A stretch of DNA of 64,000 nucleotides from Thermoclostridium caenicola (GTDB lineage: Bacteria; Bacillota; Clostridia; DSM-8532), in contig NZ_FQZP01000001.1 in the NCBI RefSeq assembly GCF_900142095.1, forward strand, positions 95,093 through 159,092, written 5' to 3'. Positions 8,479-16,752 of the stretch are shown here, piece after piece; the stretch's first letter is position 1; every line of letters begins with the position of its first letter. Below the pieces are notes generated by a model, which had not been told where the DNA came from, made no database searches, and was given only the letters and a program-made list of their open reading frames with translations. The position numbers and the translations under genes are program-made.

Positions 8479-9789
8479 TCATTCTGCCACCTTCCTGATC
8501 TTTTCTTCATTCCTGACGATGAACTGCAGCATCCGGCGATTTGTTTCTGCAAGTTCCCTGTACATGTCATGGCTGGCAAAGAAAGCTGTGCAAATCATCT
8601 GGATAGCGCAAATAACATAGTACACGGCCTGTTTTTCCTCCGCAGTCAACCTTTCCTCCAGGTCATAGCCCCTGAGAATACCGCCGAGAATCTCCAGCCA
8701 GCACGCATAGGCTTCATCACCGCCTTCCGATAATATCCCAGTGGCGCAGTAACAGACATCCCACAAACGGATATTGACTTCGCTCAGGTCAAAATCGATA
8801 AATCCGCTCACCCGGTCACCGTCAAAGAGGATATTGCTGGGATTGGGGTCCCTGTGGATGAGCTGCCTGGGCAGCTTGTCATACAGAGCACCGAAACTAT
8901 CAAGAAAGTCGTCAAAGAAGCTTTCCTTAAGATCCATGCTCCACTGCATGTTTTGTCGTCTGACATTCGGCAAGGCCCATTCTGCCACGTTCCTGTAAAG
9001 GTTTACTTCATCGGGCACGACCTCTTTCTCAATAGCCTTGAGCGCCTTGTGCAACCTGGCGATGCCTCTTCCATACTCTTCTGCATACTGAGTCCTGTGG
9101 CATCCGAAAACGGCGGATTTTGAGAGCGGCCTGCCCTTCAATCCCTGCGTGAGGATAAAGATCTCATCACCATCCGGGTACTCCAGGTACTCATCCCCTG
9201 TTTTCGCGGGAACCGGCAGCGATGCTGCAAAGCCTTGTTCATGCAGGACCTTGGCTATTTTCAGGTTTTTAATCAGTTTTTCACGACTGCCTGCTTTCAG
9301 GACATAGTTGTCCCCTACGGTCCAAACCTTTCCGGACACGCTGGAACCGTTTGAGAGATAGATATCATGGAGAGGAAGCTTCTTCTCTATGTCCCAGTTT
9401 TCCAGGATTTTGCGCAGTTCATTTACGGTATACAGATTAACCACCTCCGGTTTTCTGGGTTTGTGCTCCCGGTAGATACCGAGATACTTCTTGGGGGAAC
9501 AGCCATACATCTTCACAAAAGCCTTATAAAACCCGGCATAGGTATCAAAGCCGTACTCCAGCACCACATCTATGGCTTTCCGACCGACGGCGATTTCGGC
9601 AAGCGCATGATCAAGGCGCCGTTTCAGAATATAACCGGCAACCGAAGATCCCATGACCGATGAAAACAAGCGGCAATAATGCCAGGTGGAGTAGTTGGCC
9701 ATTCGTGCCAGTTCTTCAGCCGTAATATCGGTCTTCAGGTTATGCTCGATATATTCCAGCGCGGCTTTGATGATTTCTGGACATTGCAT
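8479..9789 (-). CDS. AraC-type DNA-binding domain fused to an APH-type phosphotransferase
   Basis: About 436 residues. Residues 1 to about 105 are an AraC/XylS double helix-turn-helix (IKAALEYIEHNL, ELARMANYS, then FYKAFVKMYGCSPKKY). The remainder is an aminoglycoside-phosphotransferase/choline-kinase fold with the Brenner motif HRDPNPSN and the metal-binding IDFD. The start at 9789 is preceded by GGGAGG; the open frame upstream lacks family features. Such proteins may couple phosphorylation of a small molecule to transcription, or the kinase fold may serve as ligand sensor; neither is shown. No resistance claim is justified. Confidence 0.85.
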   Translation of the reverse strand: MQCPEIIKAALEYIEHNLKTDITAEELARMANYSTWHYCRLFSSVMGSSVAGYILKRRLDHALAEIAVGRKAIDVVLEYGFDTYAGFYKAFVKMYGCSPKKYLGIYREHKPRKPEVVNLYTVNELRKILENWDIEKKLPLHDIYLSNGSSVSGKVWTVGDNYVLKAGSREKLIKNLKIAKVLHEQGFAASLPVPAKTGDEYLEYPDGDEIFILTQGLKGRPLSKSAVFGCHRTQYAEEYGRGIARLHKALKAIEKEVVPDEVNLYRNVAEWALPNVRRQNMQWSMDLKESFFDDFLDSFGALYDKLPRQLIHRDPNPSNILFDGDRVSGFIDFDLSEVNIRLWDVCYCATGILSEGGDEAYACWLEILGGILRGYDLEERLTAEEKQAVYYVICAIQMICTAFFASHDMYRELAETNRRMLQFIVRNEEKIRKVAE

Positions 9790-9817
9790 GGCGTTCTCCC
9801 TCCCGTTCGGTAGTTTC

Positions 9818-9858
9818 AGTATACACGGCAAACCAGATGAAAGCATTTCCTGGTTTGC
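9818..9858 (-). promoter_or_regulatory. Inverted repeat next to a -10 box upstream of the AraC-APH gene
   Basis: GCAAACCAG (9828-9836) and CTGGTTTGC (9850-9858) form a perfect 9-bp inverted repeat with a 13-nt spacer. A minus-strand TATACT (9823-9818) lies just downstream of it and about 30 nt from the start codon. The placement fits an autoregulatory operator. The -35 is not convincing. Confidence 0.5.
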
Positions 9859-10060
9859 TGTCATGCTGCTATAACTTCCATCGGCTCTGTGAGTAAAAAA
9901 TCCCACAGTAAACCTTTTCATCTCCAGGCACGCATCGGATGCCTGCCTGATTCTGATAAACGGATTTTGTGAGTTGATTATCATACATCCTGCAAACGGG
10001 GCTCCTTAACGATGACTTGCTCTCTTTGGGAACAGGCTCTGAAAAATTCCGGGATTCCGG

Positions 10061-10089
10061 TTGATCCGATCAGGATTTACGGTTATCCT
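10061..10089 (+). promoter_or_regulatory. Candidate promoter for the C39-like gene
   Basis: TTGATC (10061-10066), 17 nt, TATCCT (10084-10089), some 87 nt before the coding start. Nothing else is recognised in 9860-10175. Confidence 0.4.
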
Positions 10090-10175
10090 TTAATTAATTA
10101 ACTTCTTACAGCAATGCCAAATTAATGGCACTGCCGGATAAAGATTGGCTGGATAAGAGGGTGTAGAAGGAACCG

Positions 10176-10856
10176 ATGAAAACATGGAAAAAGCTTGTAC
10201 TTGCAGTATGCGGATTTATTTTTGCTGTTGCGGCAGTTGCCATTGGGGCATTAATCCTGGACAGCATAAAAGGCGGGCGTATTTTTAACGACTTTTCCAC
10301 CATATATGCTGCGGAAAAATACAAAGAGCCCGTTCGCATTGAAGGCGTCCATTTGATCAAACAGGAGGTTTCCTGCGGGTATGCTATCATCGAGATGCTG
10401 GCCGGTTGGATGGGAGAATCGGTTACCGAGGAAAGTCTCCTCAACGAATACGGCAAAGTTGTAACCGCCACCGGGAAACAGTTTGAAGCAGAAATGAACA
10501 AACGCTTTCCGGCATATAAAACCACCATGTACCCTTATTTATCCAATACGGAAATGATTGAAAAGATATACGGTTCCCTGAAAAAAGGCATACCTGTGCC
10601 TTTCCAGTGGGCAGCCAAATTCGGTGACGAGTGGACATTGCATTATTCGCTCATAACCGGTCTGGACATCGGCAACGATAGCATCACCGTGCTCAACCCC
10701 TATGGTTATGAGGAGCATCTGGACCTGGCATCTTTCTTTGAAAGAACAAGTTTCCGGGCCTATAGCAACATGCCCCTGTTTTTAAGGCTGGCCTTCGCTT
10801 TCGGCCTGTTTGAGAGGAATACCATCTTTATGATGGAAAGAATTCCGGCGTTCTGA
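10176..10856 (+). CDS. Membrane-anchored C39-like (papain-fold) cysteine peptidase domain protein
   Basis: A 226-residue protein with one N-terminal membrane segment (about residues 7-29), so the domain is probably extracellular. The papain-fold triad is visible: IKQEVSCGYA gives Q63 and C67, WTLHYSLITG gives H156, and NPYGY (N174) supplies the third residue. There is no ABC transporter domain, so this is the stand-alone peptidase_C39-like type rather than a bacteriocin exporter. Start behind GAAGGAA. Substrate unknown. Confidence 0.8.
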   Translation: MKTWKKLVLAVCGFIFAVAAVAIGALILDSIKGGRIFNDFSTIYAAEKYKEPVRIEGVHLIKQEVSCGYAIIEMLAGWMGESVTEESLLNEYGKVVTATGKQFEAEMNKRFPAYKTTMYPYLSNTEMIEKIYGSLKKGIPVPFQWAAKFGDEWTLHYSLITGLDIGNDSITVLNPYGYEEHLDLASFFERTSFRAYSNMPLFLRLAFAFGLFERNTIFMMERIPAF

Positions 10857-10876
10857 AGCATAAAAAAAAGACCGGC

Positions 10877-10930
10877 GGACCACCGGAAAAGCATTTTTTA
10901 TTGCATATCGCAGCTTTTCCAGTGGTCTCC
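10877..10930. terminator. Bidirectional terminator between convergent genes
   Basis: An imperfect inverted repeat, GGACCACCGGAAAAGC (10877-10892) against 10913-10930, separates the C39-like gene from the convergent amt gene. It has A/T tracts on both sides and one mismatch in the stem. Confidence 0.7.
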
Positions 10931-10939
10931 GGGGTCGCC

Positions 10940-12691
10940 TTATTCTTCATCCTGCAAGGCGTCGTATCCTTCTTCTCCAGTCCTGATCTTGATGACATTT
11001 TCCACATCGTAGATAAAGATCTTGCCGTCGCCCATCGATCCTGTGTACAATGCCTTCTTGACCGTTTCCACAACCGTCTCGACTGGGATCTTGCACACGA
11101 CGATATCCACCTGGACCTTGGGCAGGAGCCTTGTCTTCACAGGCAAACCGCGGAAGTACTCGGTATGACCTTTCTGCATACCGTAACCAAGCACGTTTGT
11201 GGCCGTAAGTCCGGTAATGCCGATCTTGTCAAGAGCCGTCTGAAGCGCTGTAAATTTCTCCTGGTTCGTAATGACGGTAACCTTGGTCATCTTCACGCCG
11301 GGACGTGCCTTATTGACCACCGGGACTGCCTCGTCAGGCGATACCGTACCAGTAACAGGCTTCTGTATTGCGACCGGGGCAGCAGCAGTGGTAATCTCCC
11401 CGCCACCATTGGCTGTTGCCATAATAGGTGCCACAATGGCGAAATCGGGATAAGCATGGTTGCCGTGCTCACCGATGTCAAGACCTTCGATCTCCTCTTC
11501 AAGGCTGACACGGATGCCAACGGTTACCTTGAGCAAATACCATACCAGATAGGACGCGGCAAATGTAAATGCGCCGACAGCAACAACACCGATGATTTCA
11601 GTTACGAGCAGCGAAGCCCCGCCGCCGAAGAATAAGCCGTTGACCGTGGACAGGCTGGTGACACCTTCCTGGGCAAATAGCCCGACACAAAGCGTTCCAA
11701 AAACACCACAAACCAGATGGACAGAGGTGGCACCCACCGGATCGTCGATCTTTACCTTGTCAAAGATGAGTACGGAGAATACCACGAGTACGCCGGCTAT
11801 CGCACCGATAAGCAGGGAACTGCCCACGCTGACATAGGCACAGCCTCCGGTAATAGCCACAAGACCTGCCAGACAGCCGTTGATGGTCATGCCGAGATCA
11901 GGCTTTCCGATGAAGATCCAGGACGTAGCGGTAGCGGTAAGGATAGCCGCAATGGTGGCGGTGTTGGTAGTAAGCACAATATGTACCACGTCGGCGGGAT
12001 TCTGGAAGCTCATGGTAGATCCGGGGTTAAAGCCGAACCATCCAAGCCACAGGATGAACGCACCGATAACTGCCAATGAGAGGTTATGGCCCGGAATCGC
12101 CTTGGGCTTGCCGTCCTTGTCATACTTGCCGTAACGGGGGCCGAGGATCATCGCACCGGCGAGAGCGCCCCAACCGCCTACCGAGTGAACGACGGTATCA
12201 CCCGCAAAATCCATGAAGCCGAGCTGACCCAGCCAGCCGCCTCCCCATATCCAGTGGCCGACAATGGGATAAATCACGAGGGTCAGCACGAAGGAGAACA
12301 GGATGAAGGCGATATATTTGACGCGCTCTGCCACCGCTCCGGATACAATGGTCGCCGCGGTACCGCAGAAGACCAACTGGAAGAAGAACTTGCCCCAGAA
12401 CGGCACATTCGATGTCAGCGTGTCCTTATAAAAATCCACGTTGCCACCCAGGATAAACAAATTCTGGGTTCCAACAAACGGGTTGTCTCCACCGAACATC
12501 AGACCCCATCCAAGCAGCATGAAGCCCAGCGAGGAGACCGCGAATACGATGAAGTTCTTCGACAGGATGTTAACAGCGTTTTTCGAGCGGTTAAAACCCG
12601 TTTCAACCGCCGCGAAACCGAGGTTCATGAAGAAGACCAATAGTCCTGCCAATACAACCCATAGGGTATCGACTATCATTTCGGTGCTCAT
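10940..12691 (-). CDS. amt: Ammonium transporter fused to a PII (GlnB/GlnK) signalling domain
   Basis: A 583-residue protein. Residues 1 to about 405 are an Amt/Rh channel with eleven predicted membrane helices (WVVLAGLLVFFMNLGFA at the start, GDTVVHSVGGWGALAGA in the middle). After a low-complexity Ala/Pro/Val linker, residues about 468-583 are a whole PII protein, with GYGMQKGHTEYFRG leading into the T-loop and KIFIYDVENVIKIRTGE at the C-terminal sheet. In free GlnK the T-loop plugs the Amt pore; here regulator and channel are covalently joined. The tyrosine uridylylated in enterobacterial PII is replaced within GLPVKTRLLPK, so that modification is not expected. Start behind AAGGAGG, 8-nt spacing. 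Confidence 0.95.
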   Translation of the reverse strand: MSTEMIVDTLWVVLAGLLVFFMNLGFAAVETGFNRSKNAVNILSKNFIVFAVSSLGFMLLGWGLMFGGDNPFVGTQNLFILGGNVDFYKDTLTSNVPFWGKFFFQLVFCGTAATIVSGAVAERVKYIAFILFSFVLTLVIYPIVGHWIWGGGWLGQLGFMDFAGDTVVHSVGGWGALAGAMILGPRYGKYDKDGKPKAIPGHNLSLAVIGAFILWLGWFGFNPGSTMSFQNPADVVHIVLTTNTATIAAILTATATSWIFIGKPDLGMTINGCLAGLVAITGGCAYVSVGSSLLIGAIAGVLVVFSVLIFDKVKIDDPVGATSVHLVCGVFGTLCVGLFAQEGVTSLSTVNGLFFGGGASLLVTEIIGVVAVGAFTFAASYLVWYLLKVTVGIRVSLEEEIEGLDIGEHGNHAYPDFAIVAPIMATANGGGEITTAAAPVAIQKPVTGTVSPDEAVPVVNKARPGVKMTKVTVITNQEKFTALQTALDKIGITGLTATNVLGYGMQKGHTEYFRGLPVKTRLLPKVQVDIVVCKIPVETVVETVKKALYTGSMGDGKIFIYDVENVIKIRTGEEGYDALQDEE

Positions 12692-12992
12692 AGATCAAAC
12701 CTCCTTAAAATAATTAAGGCGTGTATTTTTAGCGGCATCCTGGGATGCCCACCAAAAATACACGCCTTTGTGCGCTCATATAAACTTTTATAACCGTTCC
12801 CATTTTGAACGAAGGCAGGAATTCCGTTTGCCCATCCTTCAAATTCCCGGTTCCCCGTCGGGAACCCATGCGAAGCTTCGCATTCATCAACAGGCTTATC
12901 TAAAGATACGGCCTATCTTTCGGAACGCTCCTCACCCTTTCACAATGAAAATTAAGGCGCTGCGGGTGATCACCCACAGCGCCTTTGCTGCT
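12692..12992 (-). promoter_or_regulatory. Long structured leader of the amt-PII gene
   Basis: The promoter at 12999-13027 implies a 5' UTR of about 300 nt. It begins with a strong hairpin (about 12955-12985, arms AAGGCGCTG and CAGCGCCTT) and ends with a second (about 12716-12768, arms AGGCGTGTATTTTT and AAAAATACACGCCT) just before the ribosome binding site. Both hairpins are followed on the mRNA by TTAATT plus T-rich sequence. Between them are ATGCGAAGCTTCGCAT and a GGTTCC/GGAACC stem. I could not match it to a known riboswitch, T-box or ANTAR-target pattern. Confidence 0.6.
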
Positions 12993-12998
12993 GTTCAT

Positions 12999-13027
12999 AT
13001 TATAAACGAAGCGGAATCATTTGTCAA
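12999..13027 (-). promoter_or_regulatory. SigA promoter of amt-PII
   Basis: Minus-strand TTGACA (13027-13022), exactly 17 nt, TATAAT (13004-12999): a perfect consensus. Confidence 0.9.
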
Positions 13028-13087
13028 CCAAAATTTGCAAGTTTTTCGAATCAATCCTGCAATTTCTTGGGCAGGCAGGCAGAAAGC

Positions 13088-16000
13088 TTACTTCACCGAG
13101 CTCGCCTGTTCCACAAAGCGTTCAAGAATCCTGGCGGTCTCCGCCCTGGTGGACGTGCCCCTGGGATCCAGAATTCCGTTGCCTTTTCCGGTTATAATAC
13201 CCGATTCATACGCCCAGGCCAGGGCGTTCACAGCATAGGCGGATATTTCCCCGGCATCCTTGAAGACAGCAAGGGCTGTGATGTCCGCCTCAGGCAAACC
13301 TGCATATTTCCACAATATGGTTGCCAGTTGTTCGCGTGTGATGCTGTCCTCAGGACCGAACATACCGTTGCCATACCCTGCGACAAGGCCGTTCCTTTGG
13401 GCCCAGGCCACCGCTTTCGCATAGTAGGCGCCGGGAGCCACGTCCATGAAGGTGCTATTTGTGTTTTCTTCCGAGCCGCTCAGCTTATACAGGATCGTGA
13501 CGAGCATACCCCGGTTGGTTGCCATATGGGGTGAGAAGGTATTTTTACCGGTGCCCACCATGAGGCTGTTCTGCGCCGTAAACCGGACGGCAGAATAAAA
13601 CCAGTCGTCCTCCCTGACATCCATGAACGGATTCGTCCAGACTTTTTCAGGCGCCGGGCTGACCACCAGGGCATAGGGGCTGAAGTGGACAGCCTCAAAG
13701 GTGATATACCATTTGCCATTTTTCTCAATGAGTTGTGACATCAGGGTTTCCAGTCTGCCATCCTTTTTGTAAACCACTCTGATCCTTTCCCTGACATCCA
13801 GCAGCCTTTCAGGGACAGGCAGGGTAATTTTTACGCTGTAGCCAGCCCGGGAATGCACGCTGATATCAAAGGGATATACCTCCTCCCCTGCTCCTGCCAG
13901 GGGGAGTATTTCTTTCTGTGCATCTTCGCTGTCGGTTATTTTCACTTCCACAGACTGGCCGAAGGCGCCGGCTGCATCCGCTTCCACACGGATATCGTCC
14001 GGCCGGTTGCCGAAAAGCTCACTGTTTACTTCGGATAACGTGATGGTCGGTGACGGGGTTGCCGGACTGCCGCCGTTGCCTGAACCTCCGCTGCCGGGAG
14101 TGCCGGGCTGTGTACCGGGTTGCCCGATGACTACTGCCTGACTGTCCGGGCTTGCCTCATACAGATCGGTTTCGGGAAGCCGGACCACGTATGAGCCTGC
14201 CGAAAGCCCCGTAATCTCGCCGGAGGCATTGGATGACACCACGGTGTAGGATCCGCCATCTTTCCTGTATTCGTAATCCGTGTTTGCGGCCAAACCTGTG
14301 ATTTTTCCGTTGCTGCCGCCGTTGGTGCTCGCGTCGGACTTGCCAAGCCCGATCGGTGCCGGCTGCATGCCTTTATTCACCGTCAGCGTGGCTGTAACCT
14401 TTGGGCCTGCCTCGCAGTTTTCGGTCCCCGCCGTTACAAGGCCGATGATAAAGGTTCCCGCCTTTGTGATGTTCAGGGTGCCGCCATTGATTGTTCCCTC
14501 GCCCGATCCACCGACCTCCAGGCCGTATGTCGCTTCCCCGGCATGGGGATCCAACGTAAACAAGCCGCCGATAGCGGTAAGGTTAAATCCTTCGCCTGCG
14601 AAGGTGACTGTGGCCGAACCGCCGCTGTTATTGGCATCCGCCTTTTGGACGGTAATACTTAGCGTGGTTTTGATGTCATCATTGCCAATCGCGGCAAGGG
14701 TGACGGTGGTATCGCTCAAAGTAAGGGAACCTGTTTTATCCACCGTATAGGCGGTAAAATCCGGATCCTTGCTGCCATCATCATAAATGGCCTTTACCAC
14801 CATGCCCTCCCTGCTGAAGGTTTCACCATATTTGTAGGTGTTCCTGGGAGGTGTGGTAATGACGATCTCAAGCAGCACCCGATCCGATGTTGCCGGGAAC
14901 ACGGCTGTGATCACGCCGGAGTTGGCAGCATTTGATACCGTTGTCGCACCGTCAACATAGAAGAAATCTTCAGGCACCCCTTCCAGGGTATAGCCATTCT
15001 CAGGCGTCAGGGTGATGGTTGCCGTATAGACCTGACCGGCCTGGAAGGGACTGTGGTTCGGAGACCACGATACGGTGCCCGTGTACTCTTCAGTCCAGGT
15101 GATGGCATTGACCGGCGTTGCTCCGCGCACGGGCGGCGCAACACCCTGGATGGCCGGCAGACTTATGGTTACGGGGTCCGGTTTCTCAAAGAATTGTGCA
15201 TTACCCCAGGGATCAATATATGCTGTGTAGGCCTTGCCGGAGTATTCTATTTCGGAATTACCTGAGGGCAGGTATATGAAAAGCTTTCCTTCACCATCGA
15301 CCAGGATGCTTTTTGTGTCGTTCGTACTATAGCCGTAAGGCGTGCCGTTCGTTTTGACGCTTATGGCATCAAGGGTTGTTGAGCCCGTTGTATCGCCGGG
15401 TATGGTGAAGGTTGCCTTATAAACCGATGCGCCGCTGCCATTTACAGGCGTTGTGCCCATGCGGGAAGCGTAGATATTTCCGCCTGTGATCACAAGGTTG
15501 CTGGAGGCACCTGTGCGGCCGCTGAGGCCACCGCTGCCAATATCGCTGCCGAGATGGTCGCCGGTTGACTGGGCCTGGGCAATAACCGTTCCGCCGCTGA
15601 TGGTGATATTTTTCGCATCGCCGCCATAATTCGTTGTTGTACCGGTGTATCCCTGGCCGCCGCCGATGCCGGCGCCACCAAATTTGCCACCGTTAGCGAT
15701 GATATGGCCACCGTATATTTCTATATCGTATCCACCGAAATTTTGACCTCCGCCTATACCGGCACTGAAAAAGCCTAAGCATTCGGCAATAAGTTCTCCG
15801 CAGTTCTCATCGCACTCGTGGGTTAATGATGCGCTCTCGCAGGAAATGGTGAGCAGACCGTCTTCTTCCTTGCCTGTATTCATTTTTTGCAAACCGGCAT
15901 AGTTGTTAGAGGTGCTTATTAGCTTGTTTGAACTGCCGTCAGCCAGAATCAGGTTGACCCGACCTGCATCCGCGGTAATTTCAAATGGCGCATTACCCAC

Positions 16001-16300
16001 CTGGATGTTGACACCGTCGAGCCTGATGTTCACACCGTCAGGCACGTGCGCTTTTACGATAATTCGATTGGCTGTAGTTCCTGCTCCGGTCTGTGTCAGG
16101 TTAATGACGGTGGATGCGGAGATATTGTCCATCTCCTCTCCGCCATCCTGGGTTATTCTCAGGCCACTTTCAGTACCATTCTCAATCGTGATGGTGCCTG
16201 TTTTTAAATCAAACATCAGCTCATCCGCCGCAGAAGCTATCGGTGGCATCATCGTAAAGATCATGCCTAACACAATGACCAAACTTATGACTTTTTTCAT
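13088..16300 (-). CDS. S-layer-homology (SLH) surface protein with beta-helix-like and Ig-like regions
   Basis: About 1070 residues, secreted. Signal peptide MKKVISLVIVLGMIFTMMPP ends near ASA. Next comes a glycine-rich repetitive region with GIGGGQ and GGTVIA-type turns (about residues 45-290) typical of right-handed beta-helix or carbohydrate-binding-like surface proteins. Then come several beta-sandwich modules, including an Ig-like domain containing YKYGETFSREGM, and a Gly/Ser/Pro linker. Three C-terminal SLH domains (about 888-1065: FMDVREDDWFYSAV, FMDVAPGAYYAKAV, FKDAGEISAYAV) anchor it to secondary wall polymer. The start at 16300 is chosen for the signal peptide and the upstream GGGGGG; an in-frame ATG at 16345 would add a non-signal extension. 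Ligand unknown. Confidence 0.88.
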   Translation of the reverse strand: MKKVISLVIVLGMIFTMMPPIASAADELMFDLKTGTITIENGTESGLRITQDGGEEMDNISASTVINLTQTGAGTTANRIIVKAHVPDGVNIRLDGVNIQVGNAPFEITADAGRVNLILADGSSNKLISTSNNYAGLQKMNTGKEEDGLLTISCESASLTHECDENCGELIAECLGFFSAGIGGGQNFGGYDIEIYGGHIIANGGKFGGAGIGGGQGYTGTTTNYGGDAKNITISGGTVIAQAQSTGDHLGSDIGSGGLSGRTGASSNLVITGGNIYASRMGTTPVNGSGASVYKATFTIPGDTTGSTTLDAISVKTNGTPYGYSTNDTKSILVDGEGKLFIYLPSGNSEIEYSGKAYTAYIDPWGNAQFFEKPDPVTISLPAIQGVAPPVRGATPVNAITWTEEYTGTVSWSPNHSPFQAGQVYTATITLTPENGYTLEGVPEDFFYVDGATTVSNAANSGVITAVFPATSDRVLLEIVITTPPRNTYKYGETFSREGMVVKAIYDDGSKDPDFTAYTVDKTGSLTLSDTTVTLAAIGNDDIKTTLSITVQKADANNSGGSATVTFAGEGFNLTAIGGLFTLDPHAGEATYGLEVGGSGEGTINGGTLNITKAGTFIIGLVTAGTENCEAGPKVTATLTVNKGMQPAPIGLGKSDASTNGGSNGKITGLAANTDYEYRKDGGSYTVVSSNASGEITGLSAGSYVVRLPETDLYEASPDSQAVVIGQPGTQPGTPGSGGSGNGGSPATPSPTITLSEVNSELFGNRPDDIRVEADAAGAFGQSVEVKITDSEDAQKEILPLAGAGEEVYPFDISVHSRAGYSVKITLPVPERLLDVRERIRVVYKKDGRLETLMSQLIEKNGKWYITFEAVHFSPYALVVSPAPEKVWTNPFMDVREDDWFYSAVRFTAQNSLMVGTGKNTFSPHMATNRGMLVTILYKLSGSEENTNSTFMDVAPGAYYAKAVAWAQRNGLVAGYGNGMFGPEDSITREQLATILWKYAGLPEADITALAVFKDAGEISAYAVNALAWAYESGIITGKGNGILDPRGTSTRAETARILERFVEQASSVK

Positions 16301-16738
16301 GATAAGGTTCCCCCCAAAACGAAAGTGCATATGCCCATTTGGCATTCTCCCAACAGGGTATCCGCCACCAACCTGCCGACAAATGCAGAAGCCCTATTGC
16401 GCTTTTCTCTCCATGGCTTACCGGCACCCCGGTTTTCAAGACAGAAAAAACACGGTGCAAATATAATGCGGCACCGATGCCTGCAAGGCAGGGAAAACAA
16501 TGCATCCGAACTTCTCCCAATGGTTTATGGGAAAGATTTGCTGACAAGCTTTTAAAGCATGCTCCTATCATACGAAAAAAAACAGTTGAATGGGAGGATT
16601 CTGCCCGAAAGGTATTGATTTGACCTGAAATGCAAAAATCATCTTCATGTCTCACCCAATTTCGCCAAAAAAACGCCCAATTTCGCCATTGCCGATCTTC
16701 TTCCAATTTTCAATGCAATGAACGTATTAATCGTTATT
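16301..16738. other. Divergent intergenic region between two surface-protein genes
   Basis: About 440 bp with no supported gene. The minus-strand leader before the SLH gene (about 16300-16450) can form several stems, and GGGGTGCC can pair with GGATACCC, so a structured leader is possible. It does not convincingly match a known riboswitch. AATTTCGCC occurs twice, near 16658 and 16678, just before the plus-strand gene. Confidence 0.4.
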
Positions 16739-16752
16739 AAGGAGTGAGGCAG

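Noticed and set aside
8479..9789. Aminoglycoside-resistance gene
   Set aside because: Only the general APH/choline-kinase fold is recognisable, and it is fused to a regulator domain.
12692..12992. T-box or ANTAR-target leader for amt
   Set aside because: No GGGTGGNACCGCG antiterminator motif and no pair of hexaloops with A1/G4 was found.
16300..16450. c-di-GMP-I riboswitch before the SLH gene
   Set aside because: GGTAAGCC, GCGCAATAG and GGCAGGTTGG loosely recall the class, but the P2 hairpin with its GNRA loop and the GACGCAAAGCC core are missing.
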